A DNA stretch of 64,000 nucleotides, from the NCBI RefSeq assembly GCF_000586435.1, contig NZ_BAWH01000004.1:92329-156328 (forward strand), in the 5' to 3' direction. The position numbers were made by a program, and so were the translations under genes. This DNA comes from Psychrobacter sp. JCM 18901. Lineage in GTDB: Bacteria > Pseudomonadota > Gammaproteobacteria > Pseudomonadales > Moraxellaceae. The notes beneath the pieces were generated by a model. That model saw nothing but the letters and a program-made list of their open reading frames with translations, ran no database searches and had not been told where the DNA came from. Below are positions 20,878 through 29,731 of this stretch, piece by piece (the stretch's first letter is position 1; each line of letters begins with the position of its first letter).

Positions 20878-20906
20878 TTGACACAATCGCCTTTACCCCT
20901 TAATAT
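20878..20906 (+). promoter_or_regulatory. Consensus sigma-70 promoter of the tRNA cluster
   Basis: TTGACA (20878-20883), a 17-base spacer, then TAATAT (20901-20906): near-perfect. The transcript would start near 20913, at a small hairpin CCTCGATAGCGAGG (20912-20925), about 80 bases before tRNA-Pro. Confidence 0.88.
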
Positions 20907-20993
20907 GTGCACCTCGATAGCGAGGAACATTAACAAGTTAGCGGCATTGCGACAACGAGTTGATTAACAAACTATCGTGATAATAGAGAATTT

Positions 20994-21070
<77 letters not shown>

Positions 21071-21174
21071 TCTATTTTAAGAGCCTTACAGGCTTTTTTT
21101 ATGTATAACGGTTTAGTTTCTGATATAGTAAAACATATTGTAAAGTAAGCTTAGTATATAAAAGTCCTCTAAGA

Positions 21175-21251
21175 GCGCCTGTAGCTCAGCTGGATAGAGC
21201 ATCTCCCTTCTAAGGAGGTGGCCGCAGGTTCGAATCCTGCCAGGCGCACCA
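21175..21251 (+). tRNA. tRNA-Arg (anticodon TCT)
   Basis: A 77-base cloverleaf with encoded CCA. Acceptor GCGCCTG pairs with CAGGCGC. Anticodon loop CTTCTAA lies in stem TCTCC/GGAGG, anticodon at 21209-21211. The T-arm GCAGGTTCGAATCCTGC is intact. Confidence 0.97.
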
Positions 21252-21291
21252 TTTAGCCTGCAAATCTTGCCTATTCTTTGGCAATAGTTAT

Positions 21292-21368
21292 GGCGGTTGT
21301 AGCTCAGTTGGTAGAGCCCCGGGTTGTGATCTCGGTTGTCGTGGGTTCGAGTCCCATCAGTCGCCCCA
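21292..21368 (+). tRNA. tRNA-His (anticodon GTG)
   Basis: A 77-base cloverleaf including the extra 5' G (position -1) expected for tRNA-His, and encoded CCA. Acceptor GCGGTTG pairs with CAGTCGC, with G-U and U-G pairs. Anticodon stem CCGGG/CTCGG holds loop TTGTGAT, anticodon at 21326-21328. Confidence 0.97.
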
Positions 21369-21813
21369 TATTTTATTCTGTATGTACCTACATACAAATC
21401 ATACCTTAATCTAAAAATATATCAGTAATAGCACTCGCCCTTGATGGCGATTTTTTTATGCCTATTCGATTTTATCTCTATATTATCTTTATAAGATTAA
21501 ACAGATAGAGTTTGATAGCATCTTCAATACTAGATAATCCCCCAAATTTTTATCAACATTGCCTGTAGGTTTTCCTTAAGGCCTAGCGTGACTTTGTCTA
21601 CTCTATTATTGTTTAGTAATTCTAATAAGTAAATAGACATGACGTTTTAAATGATGCATTATGCTTAAGTGTTATCACATCCATACTATTTAATAAAAAT
21701 TATTTATTGGAGCAAGCATTGGCATAGAGGAAACTGACAGAAATTGTTATTAAGAACACTATTATTTTTTTAAGATGAATCGTTATTAATCTGCATTATT
21801 GAGGAATTGATTG
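21369..21813. other. Intergenic region between tRNA-His and the AraC-type regulator gene
   Basis: About 445 AT-rich bases with a weak tRNA-operon terminator at 21435-21457. I see no gene, integrase fragment or duplicated tRNA 3' end that would mark an attachment site. Confidence 0.5.
21435..21457 (+). terminator. Weak terminator of the tRNA cluster
   Basis: TCGCC-cttgat-GGCGA followed by seven T. The stem is only five base pairs, but the position 67 bases after tRNA-His fits. Confidence 0.6.
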
Positions 21814-22749
21814 ATGGACGCACTGAGTGTATTGCTGCAAAACGTGCATTTATTTGAGACTAAGTATTACCGTCTAAATGGCACTGGCAATTGGTCTTAT
21901 TCTATTACTAGAAAAGACACCATTTTATTTTACTTAGTAATGTCTGGCGGTTTTTGCATCGATGTTGGTAATGGTTTACGAGAAGCTCGCGCTGGCGACA
22001 TGATCATGATTCCGAATGCGCACAAACATGTGAGTTACGCACTCAATCACCATGGCGATGTTGCTGAGTCGCTTGATGAACTATTGAGCAATTGCCCTGA
22101 GCGTACACTTGATATCGATGGCGATGGAGACCCCAATTCATCTTTGATACTGATCGAATGTAAGTACGACAAAGAGATGATTAATCCTCTGTTGTCAGTA
22201 CTGCCACCGATATTACCTGAACTCAATGATGCTGCTGACGGTCGGTTTGAAGTGATTGATGTAGAGATAAAGCTGCTAACACTAGAAGCTGAGCGTGAGC
22301 GTATGGGAAAAACAGCTGTAATCAATCATTGGGCAAGCATCATGATGATTGAGTGTTTGCGCGTCTATATTGAAAGCTTGCCTGAAGCCACAGAAAACTG
22401 GCTCAAAGCCATGAAGGATCCATTTTTGACTAAGGCGCTAGCCGCAATGCATGGGGCACCGGGTGAGAGCTGGACCATTCATCAGCTTGCCGAAGTGGCA
22501 GGGATGTCGCGTTCCAGCTTTGCACAGCGTTTCAAAGACACTGTTGGCATGCCGCCACTGACTTATCTGATCGATTACCGCTTACGATTGGCGGCACGCT
22601 ATTTACGCTTACAGCAAAACAGTATTAGCCGTATCAGCGAGATGGTGGGCTACGCCTCAGATTCAACTTTTAGTCAGGCATTTAAACGTGTGTATGGTGT
22701 TTCGCCAAAAGCATACCGTCAGCAGTATCGACAGAACAATCTTGCATAG
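21814..22749 (+). CDS. AraC family transcriptional regulator with cupin sensor domain
   Basis: DNA-binding regulator of 311 residues. The N-terminal half has the cupin-type pattern of AraC-binding domains (LFETKYYRLNGTGNWSYSI, FYLVMSGGFCIDV, AGDMIMIPNAHKH). The C-terminal 100 residues carry two helix-turn-helix units, SWTIHQLAEVAGMSRSSFAQ and ISRISEMVGYASDSTFSQAF, ending in the family motif VYGVSPKAYRQQYR. ATG 21814 follows GAGGA with an 8-base gap; a TTG just before it is also in frame. No metabolic gene lies beside it, so the effector and target genes cannot be read from context. A strong terminator follows. The frame is intact. Confidence 0.9.
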   Translation: MDALSVLLQNVHLFETKYYRLNGTGNWSYSITRKDTILFYLVMSGGFCIDVGNGLREARAGDMIMIPNAHKHVSYALNHHGDVAESLDELLSNCPERTLDIDGDGDPNSSLILIECKYDKEMINPLLSVLPPILPELNDAADGRFEVIDVEIKLLTLEAERERMGKTAVINHWASIMMIECLRVYIESLPEATENWLKAMKDPFLTKALAAMHGAPGESWTIHQLAEVAGMSRSSFAQRFKDTVGMPPLTYLIDYRLRLAARYLRLQQNSISRISEMVGYASDSTFSQAFKRVYGVSPKAYRQQYRQNNLA

Positions 22750-23040
22750 CTTCAGTTGCTGTTTATTTAAGTTATTTAAGTAGAATCTCGACGATAAGCG
22801 CTAAGGTCATCTATATGTCCTTGGCGCTTTTTTTAGTTTGTGAATACATATTATTTTTAGATGTTGAACCACTCATATCTATAAAATCTTTGTTAACTGG
22901 CTATGGCTATTTTAGTTAAGGGCAGCTGACATTGAGTCTGTGTTCAGGTATTATGGGTTGATGAGTCGTCGAGACAAAAGCGTTGATGTTGTAGCGCGTT
23001 ATATGTCCTTATACGATAGGCATATAAAAGGATCGAGACG
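22750..23040. other. Intergenic region after the AraC-type regulator gene
   Basis: Terminator at 22796-22834, then about 200 bases that should hold the promoter for the unknown gene downstream. TCCTTATA (near 23007-23014) can pair imperfectly with TATAAAAGGA (near 23023-23032), which would mask the ribosome site of the tiny frame at 23041. Confidence 0.45.
22796..22834 (+). terminator. Terminator of the AraC-type regulator gene
   Basis: AAGCGCTAAGG pairs with CCTTGGCGCTT around a 12-base loop, followed by a T-run. Confidence 0.88.
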
Positions 23041-23073
23041 ATGTTTATCTTCGCTGCTGATGGTATGTTATGA
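23041..23073 (+). CDS. Possible 10-codon leader peptide overlapping the next gene
   Basis: The reading frame encodes MFIFAADGML. AAAAGGA lies 8 bases before its ATG, better than anything in front of the longer downstream gene. The stop overlaps that gene's start in ATGA, a coupling arrangement. It may be a translated leader, or the real start of the downstream gene separated from it by a one-base sequencing error, as happens elsewhere in this window. Confidence 0.35.
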   Translation: MFIFAADGML

Positions 23074-24130
23074 CTGAACCGACCGCAAAGCTAAATGCAG
23101 GAAGTAATGGCCAACAAGAGGCTGCTGCAACTGCTAAATCAGAAAGTAATGTTGATAAAAACACTGCTATAGAGAAACCGCATGTCAGCAAAAATGCGCC
23201 GAAAAATGAGTCGGTAGAGACACCTGATAAGGCGGCATTATTGACGATGTTTACTTTGTCAGATATCGAGGCGGTAGCAACTGAAGCAGTAATATCTGAG
23301 TCATCCGATAGTCTTACAGTAGCTGCAAAACCTGTGGCTCAAGAAACCAATGTTGCTACGCAGCGTGTTGCGCTTTATCGTGCTCAGCATGAGCGTACTC
23401 GACTGTTATATATGGCATCTGCCAATACGCGTCCTACTTATCTAGTACAAACCCTGAAGCCGCAATTCGCAGAATATCAGCAATATTTACTTGCGCAGCA
23501 GCTTGATAAGCGTGGGTTGATGGATACGGATACGCTCGAAAGACTCTGGCAGCAGCTGCATGTGTCGATGACATTATTGCAGATATCGTACGTCATATGC
23601 CTGCGCAGCAGCCCGCCGGTTGGCAACTGACGACTCAAGATGGTCGCAATCCATTGTGCTTTGCTACGGTCGGTAAATTAAAGTACGGCAAGCCAATTCG
23701 CGACCAAGGTAGTCTCAACAGTTATGTACTTGGGCACTTTGGCGTGAGTAGCTTTACCTACGATCGAGGCTATTATATTGGTCATGTGGTTGGTTATTTA
23801 TTCAGCTGTTATTATTGTGCTCACTTGTCGATTACTTATGGCGTCACAGCCCTTGGACAGCAAGTCGTGGCTGACTATGATTACGCCAGTCTTGAAACCC
23901 CGCATATGGTCAGATTATTACAAGGTCTTGACGGTTATTGCAAAAAACGCATTTATCAGTTGGCTGTCATCTGTGCGCGCTTGAGTGTTTTTGCGAGTGA
24001 TAAACGTATTGAAAGAATGCTAATCGCTGAGGTTAATGACTTTGATAAAAAGCTACAGCAGCAGCATTTGGATGTCTTATTATTACAAGGTTTGATGCCT
24101 GATAGTAATGACTCAACGCCACTTTTTTAA
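23070..24130 (+). CDS. Uncharacterised protein upstream of gspF, frameshifted once
   Basis: I do not recognise this protein. It has about 353 residues once joined. The first 85 are low-complexity (Ala, Glu, Lys, Thr). A helical stretch follows (TQRVALYRAQHERTRLLYMA, LAQQLDKRGLMDTDTLERLW), and then a C-terminal domain with GKLKYGKPIRDQGSLNSYVL, a hydrophobic GHVVGYLFSCYYCAHL and YGVTALGQQVVADYDYASLE. No signal peptide is seen. The two frames meet near 23560 and need one added base; the second reads VDDIIADIVRHMPAQQP back into the overlap. It lies 83 bases before gspF on the same strand, so a secretion-related role is possible but unproven. Confidence 0.6.
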
Positions 24131-24213
24131 GCGTCACATGTCAAATTAATAAATTTCTATTAAGTCATTAATTATCACTGTCTACTTGTAAGCTTCTTAG
24201 GATATCTGTTGCC

Positions 24214-25418
24214 ATGCCTGCCTATCATTTCAAAGCGCTTGATGACCACGGTGTTGTTCAAAAAGGCTTGCTAGAAGGGGACTCTGCGCGGCAAATTCGC
24301 CAGCAGCTGCGTGATAAGCAATGGACACCTGTTGAAGTCAATCCGGTCAATGACAGACAGAGTCAGAGCAAGAACCGCTACAAAAAAACCGTCTGCATAC
24401 GAGTTGGCATTGCTGACACGTCAGTTGTCTGTATTATTGGCAGCGGGTATCCCACTTGAGGAAACTTTGGCAGCGGTTGCTAAGCAATCTCCAAAGACTC
24501 ATATCAAATCCTTAATGCTTGCAGTGCGCTCACATGTCTTAGAAGGGCTCAGCTTAGCACGTGCTCTGCAACAAGCCGCTAGCTTTCCGCCGTTATACAT
24601 CGCTACGATTGCCGCAGGCGAAAAATCTGGTCATCTTGATCTTATCCTCAATCAGCTAGCAGACTACACCGAAAACCGCTTTGCGCTCCAAAAAAAAATC
24701 CAAGGGGCCATGGTCTATCCGATTGTCCTGATGGTAATGGCAATTGCGGTAATTATGGGACTGATGAGCTTCGTTGTGCCCAAAATTGTCAAAGTCTTTG
24801 AGCAATCTGAGCAAGCGCTGCCTCTAATTACTCAAATTGTTCTCACGCTATCGAATATCATTACTCAATGGTGGTGGTTAATATTATTGGTATTGGCAGG
24901 TACCGCATTTTTATTCTACCGTTTCGCCCAAACGCAAGCAGGTAAATTAACCATTGATAGCGTGGTGCTTAGATTGCCGATACTCGCCAGATTGTCCAAA
25001 GGTCTGAATGCCGCGCGATTTGCCAGTACCCTGGCGATACTAGTACGCTCAGGAGTGCCACTGATTGAGGCATTACATATTGGTGCTGCGGTCACGACCA
25101 ATTTACATATCCAAAAAAACCATTATCACTGCGGCTGATAGGGTCACAGAAGGCTCTAGCTTGTCTAGCCAGCTAGAGAAATCTACTTACTTTCCACCGA
25201 TGATGGTACAGATGATAAAAAGTGGAGAAAACTCAGGCGAGCTTGAAAATATGCTCAGCCGTGCCGCCAATATGCAGGAGGCAGAAGCAACCAATTTTAT
25301 CAGCACCTTATTATCATTACTTGAGCCTTTAATGCTGGTGTTAATGGGCGTAGTAGTTATGATTATTGTGATGGCGGTTATGCTACCTATCGTCAATATG
25401 AACGATTTAGCAGGCTAG
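24214..25418 (+). CDS. gspF: Type II secretion system inner-membrane protein GspF, frameshifted twice
   Basis: Platform protein of the type II secretion system, linking the GspE ATPase to pseudopilus assembly. Seen: the N-terminal YHFKALDDHGVVQKGLLEGDS, the cytoplasmic domain ELALLTRQLSVLLAAGIPLEE, ATIAAGEKSGHLDLILNQLA, and the second repeat FASTLAILVRSGVPLIEAL with MIKSGENSGELENML. The last membrane segment is LMLVLMGVVVMIIVMAVMLPIV. Breaks lie at A7 runs 24382-24388 and 25113-25119, where six As restore KKPSAYE and HIQKTIIT. Corrected length is about 400, normal for GspF. The ATG at 24214 is supported by the conserved start. gspG follows 500 bases later, not in an operon. Confidence 0.92.
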
Positions 25419-25453
25419 GTTCAGTCGCTAGCCTATGATTTATTATTTTTTTA
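25412..25453 (+). terminator. Possible gspF terminator
   Basis: AGGCTAG (25412-25418, containing the gspF stop) pairs with CTAGCCT (25428-25434), followed by a T-rich tract at 25440-25453. The T-tract is offset by several bases, so strength is uncertain. Confidence 0.5.
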
Positions 25454-25819
25454 CGTATAGCTAGCTGCCAATCTCCAAAACCTCTATTTAGTTCTCTTTT
25501 ACTCTATTTATATCACCTAACTTGCTTGCTAAACCTTGGACTAGCTTTCTTAAGGTTTGCTTACTGTTGTATATTGTTGAACGAACGCTATTTTTGCTAT
25601 GGCAAACACCAGCGCCGCGCTATATTAAGCATGGTTTAATAGTCATACATTTAGAGTCAGCTAACATTTGGCTTCGGCTAAAATAGCAAACCCAAATTCA
25701 AACTAGGTACAGCGCTGGATAAAAATAAAACCATGTTATAGTGACAATAGTTTCAGAGCTCATTGATATATCATTGATGAGAGCTATGATAGAACGCCAC
25801 TTTTACTATTTACATAACT
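25454..25819. other. Intergenic region gspF/gspG
   Basis: About 365 AT-rich bases. I see no gene and no clear promoter, although gspG must be transcribed from here. Confidence 0.4.
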
Positions 25820-25916
25820 GTGATGACCAAAGCAATGACTATGACTGACAAACTCCAAGTAAGTATGACGCCAAAAAGTGCTATTCAAAATACGCAATCC
25901 CATCCGAATGTTGTAA

Positions 25917-26381
25917 ATGACCAAAAGACTGTTTCTTCAGCTATGCAGCGCAGTGCGACAAAAAAAGTCTGGTCAAGTGGGATTCACTCTGATCGAGATT
26001 ATGGTCGTTATTGTGATCCTAGCCATTCTTGCTGGATTAGTGGTACCAAAAGTAGTTGGTCAAAGTGATAAAGCCCGTGTGAAAACAACTGAAACGGCGC
26101 TTGCTACTGTCTCAAATGCGCTAGATATGTACAAGGTTGATAATTCACGCTATCCAACAACCGCTCAAGGTTTAGAAGCGCTTACGACACCGCCTGCTGA
26201 TGCAAAAAACTATCCTGAAGGTGGGTATATTAAAGGTGGCTATCCAACCGATGGCTGGGAAAATGAGATGCAGTATGTTGCACCAGGTAGTGAAGGGCGA
26301 CCTTACGATTTATTTTCGTTAGGTGCTGATGGTCAACAAGGTGGTGAAGGTCAAGATGCGGATCTTTATGCTCAGCTATAA
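25917..26381 (+). CDS. gspG: Type II secretion system major pseudopilin GspG
   Basis: Main subunit of the periplasmic pseudopilus. Prepilin site G/FTLIE with Glu5, then a hydrophobic helix MVVIVILAILAGLVVPKVVG. The GspG signature DNSRYPTTAQGLEAL and the C-terminal calcium-site region DLFSLGADGQQGGEG are clear. The leader is uncertain. As read it starts at ATG 25917, giving 154 residues and an unusual 22-residue leader. If the A7 run 25960-25966 is truly six, as at many sites in this window, a start at ATG 25943 gives MQRSATKKSGQVG before the cleavage point. An even longer frame from 25820 would then also join. None has a strong ribosome site. Confidence 0.92.
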   Translation: MTKRLFLQLCSAVRQKKSGQVGFTLIEIMVVIVILAILAGLVVPKVVGQSDKARVKTTETALATVSNALDMYKVDNSRYPTTAQGLEALTTPPADAKNYPEGGYIKGGYPTDGWENEMQYVAPGSEGRPYDLFSLGADGQQGGEGQDADLYAQL

Positions 26382-26476
26382 GGCTTAATAACAGACGTAT
26401 AGAGAACAAATTTTGATACTGATATAGCTTTGTAGAATGAAACATTCGTTCATCGATGCACTTTCAACAATTTATA

Positions 26477-26516
26477 AATATCAACCAATATTCCCTTATT
26501 GGTTGATATTTTTTTA
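26477..26516 (+). terminator. Strong terminator of gspG
   Basis: AATATCAACCAAT (26477-26489) pairs perfectly with ATTGGTTGATATT (26498-26510), followed by T-rich sequence. Confidence 0.92.
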
Positions 26517-26627
26517 TCAGTAGATAAATCACCTACTGTTCAATACAAGCTTGATAGTCAGTGTTATAAATATATCTAAGCGCTCGCCAAAACAGTCATC
26601 GAAAACTGCAATTAAAGGTACTCATCT

Positions 26628-27177
26628 ATGTCGATCCAAAAGTCTAATAAATACTTTTCTAAAAACCTTTATAAATTGGTTCTAACCGTTGCAAGCACTT
26701 CATTAGTAACGGTTCTGTCAATGACATCGATCAGTGTACAGGCAGCAGGGTTAAATGACTTATTTAAAAATAGCTCCTCGGCAAAATCAAAGTTCTTACC
26801 AGTGGATGAAGCCTTTCAGGTGGTCAGCAATACCAAAGCGACTTCCAAAGGCACGCGGTTGTCGATCAGTTTTGAAATTACGCCAGGGCATTATGTCTAT
26901 AAAGATAAGCTTACGCTGATCTTCCCTAAAGGAATAAACGCTACGCCGTTCACTTTTAATCAATCACCAGTATCAATCAATGATCCGACCTTTGGTCAGG
27001 TTCCTGTATTTACACAAAGAAGCGTCATTGCAACCACGACACTGACGACCAGTAATGGTAAGGGAGCCAAAAACGCGCCTATTATTATTGGTTGGCAAGG
27101 GTGTGCAACCGCTGGACTATGCTATCCACCAGAAAAAAATCAAAACCAAGATAGATATTGCTGCGACACGCAGATAA
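26628..27177 (+). CDS. Free-standing DsbD N-terminal domain paralog (periplasmic), frameshifted near its end
   Basis: Periplasmic protein resembling only the first (alpha) domain of DsbD, which passes electrons to partner thiol proteins. A signal peptide is followed by AAGLNDLF, matching AAGLGDLF of the adjacent dsbD. The redox pair in WQGCATAGLCYPPEK is conserved. The A7 run at 27133-27139 should be six. The protein then ends EKIKTKIDIAATRR at 27177, about 182 residues, exactly at the alpha-domain boundary. There is no membrane or thioredoxin domain. The gene lies 47 bases before dsbD and is clearly a tandem partial duplication. It may deliver or accept electrons in place of the built-in domain, or serve a separate target. 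Confidence 0.85.
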
Positions 27178-27224
27178 ATAGCGAGCAGATTGATTAAAAT
27201 ATCGGTAATAATAGGTAGCCATTT

Positions 27225-29346
27225 ATGTCCATCAAGACATCACCAAAGTCTTCATCATTTAGCGTATCTACCCATTCGAAAAAAATCACATATTTTAGCG
27301 CTTGCTATCGCTAGTGGCTCATTGTTGACAGGTTTATCAGCAATATCAACGGTACAAGCTGCAGGGTTAGGCGACCTTTTCGGTAGTAGTGAAAGCTCGT
27401 CGAAGTCAAAGTTTTTGCCAGTGGATCAAGCGTTTCAGGTAAGTACAGATAGTACCCCTGTCAAATCGGGTACGCGGTTATCTATTAATTTCGATATCAC
27501 CCCTGAACATTACGTATATAAAAAACAAATTAAGCTTACGCTACCCGCTGGCGTGACGGCTGCACCTTTTACCTTTAGCCAAACACCGTACTCAATAGAT
27601 GACCCGACTTTTGGCAAAGTACTGGTATTTGATCAAGCCAACATGGTCGCTACCACCACACTGACGAACAATAGTGGCAAGAGTATAGATGGTGCCGCTA
27701 TCGTCGTCGGCTGGCAGGGCTGTGCAAAAGCAGGACTGTGCTATCCACCTGAAAAGATTAATACGACTGTCGATATTGCAGCTGCATCGACGCAGGTATC
27801 AGCAGATAGTGCGAGCTCGACCGATTCAGAGAATAGTGCTACGGCGACACCAGAGGAAGCAAGCTCAACAGCTCTTGATAATACTTTGCCTGATGAGGCG
27901 CAAGCACTGACAGACGATGGGGCTATTGATTATGATCTCATTGATGACAGCGCTGTAGAGTATGATTCTTTAGATAGTAATGCAGCGACGAATACGATTT
28001 CTGCAGCAAATAGCAGCGTAACAGGCGAGACGGCCAATAGCGAAAACGCATCAAACAATAGTTTTGTTGATACCGATCCTTTTGGTTTGGCTTCTCACCC
28101 TTGGCTGGCATTAGTACTATTATTTTTAGCAGGCTTAGGCTTGGCCTTGACGCCATGTGTGTTACCGATGTTACCTATCGTGGCCAACATTGTAGCCCGC
28201 GAACAAAACCCAACGGTCAAACGCGGTGTCATCTTGACCACCAGTTACGCGATTGGGGTAGCGACTGCTTATGGTATTTTGGGCGCTGTCATTGCAGTAT
28301 TCGGTGAGTCTTTAGGTATTATTGGTTGGCTGCAGAACCCGATCATTCTCATCAGCTTTGCTATCGTTTTTATATTGCTCGCGCTATATATGTTGGGGCT
28401 TTTTAGTATACGTTTGCCGCATACAATCAGTCGAAAGATGCAAGGCTTAAGCCAAGCAGGTGACAGTAAGCTTGGTAGTACAGGCGGCAGTTTGCTCGCT
28501 GGGTTTTTATCAGCGCTAGTCGTGTCACCTTGTGTTTCTGCACCATTATTTGGGGCATTATTAGCGGTTTCTACCATTGGTAGTCCGTTGCTCGGCTTTG
28601 CCGCTTTATTCATGCTGGGTTTTGGTTTATCAGCGCCGCTTATTCTAATCGGTGCGACTCAAGGCAAGATTATGCCAAAGGCTGGCGAGTGGATGAATTG
28701 GGTCAAGCAAGGCTTTGCTTTACTACTATTTGCCGTGGCACTGTTATTGATTGAGCGCGTGTTTATATCGCCAGTCATGCTTATGGTATGGGCATTGTGG
28801 TTTATGGTCGTGGCAACATGGGCATGGAGTTGGCTAGGTAAAGGTCGTATGCTGACCCAAGCATTGAGCCTTATCGCTGGTATTTGGGCGGCTTGCCTAA
28901 TAGTTGGCGCTGCATTGGGCAATGATGATAGCTTACATCCACTAGCGTCATTGGGTGCAGCACCGATGATGGTACAGTCAACGTCTGGTCAACCAGTGAA
29001 TAGTGATAGCACCACTGATAAGACGATCACGACGCTTGCAGAGCTAGATGCCATTGTCGCAGCCAATCCGAATGTCATTGTCGATCTGACAGCAGAGTGG
29101 TGTATTGAGTGCCGGATTATGGACAAGAACCTGTTTCATAATCGCCCAGCACAAATGCAAGGTTGGCAATTAGTGAAGCTTGATATCACTGAGACGACAG
29201 CAGACTCAAAAGCTGTGTTGTCTCGTTACCAACTCTTTGGTCCACCAGCGTTACTGTATTATATTGATGGTCAGCTAGTAAATCAGCAAGTGGGTGAGAT
29301 TGGTCGCTCAGAGTTTGAGCAAACATTATCGGCGTTGAATAATTAA
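27225..29346 (+). CDS. dsbD: Thiol:disulfide interchange protein DsbD, frameshifted near its start
   Basis: Moves electrons from cytoplasmic thioredoxin across the inner membrane to periplasmic DsbC and cytochrome c maturation. Seen in order: signal peptide ending near TVQAAG; alpha domain with WQGCAKAGLCYPPEK; an acidic, low-complexity linker of about 90 residues; an eight-helix membrane core with LTPCVLPMLPI and VVSPCVSAPLFG holding the two redox cysteines; and a thioredoxin-like gamma domain with EWCIEC. Corrected length is 706; E. coli DsbD is about 565, the excess being mostly the linker. ATG 27225 follows TAGGTAG. The A7 run 27279-27285 must be six to join MSIKTSPKSS to SHILALAIASGSLL. 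A TTG start at 27190 is rejected. Confidence 0.93.
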
Positions 29347-29408
29347 TATTTAACAATTAACACTTAAGAAACCAGTGTGATACTTCGAAAATTCTTAAGA
29401 ATATTAAG

Positions 29409-29446
29409 AAGGCCAGTATACTAAGAAAAGTATGCTGGCTTTTTTA
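29409..29446 (+). terminator. Terminator of the dsbD pair
   Basis: GCCAGTATACT (29412-29422) pairs with AGTATGCTGGC (29429-29439) with one G-U pair, followed by six or more T. Confidence 0.92.
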
Positions 29447-29731
29447 ATGTCATTAAATTCATACTATAGAATATATATTAAGTATTTGTTATATAAGAGA
29501 TTATATTGATAGGTGCTTATTTTAACTACCGATAAAGCTAGTATCGTGCTTATATTTTCATTACAATAAAGAAACAATGCAGCAGGGGCACTAATTGTCA
29601 TTTTTTTCGCTCCTAATATCTGCGATTAGCTGATAGTCTCAGTCAATTCTATTTTAGCGATAACGCTAATGGCCATATTAATTACCTCATATACTCTGCT
29701 AGCGCTAATGCTAGTTAGATAAAGGACACTT
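29447..29731. other. Intergenic region dsbD/pldA
   Basis: About 285 AT-rich bases with no gene. A small dyad CTAGC-gctaat-GCTAG lies near 29699-29714, just before the pldA ribosome site. The promoter is not clear. Confidence 0.4.

Noticed and set aside
21113..21397. 94-codon minus-strand reading frame with GATDGTRTHDNRDHNPG
   Set aside because: It is the antisense of the tRNA-Arg and tRNA-His genes. This peptide pattern is a well-known false protein call over tRNA clusters.
21369..21813. Integrative element at the tRNA-His 3' end
   Set aside because: No integrase gene and no duplicated tRNA 3' end could be found in the following sequence.
27190..27224. TTG start for dsbD
   Set aside because: Reading the A7 run at 27279 as six links ATG 27225 to the signal peptide, giving an N-terminus parallel to that of the upstream paralog.
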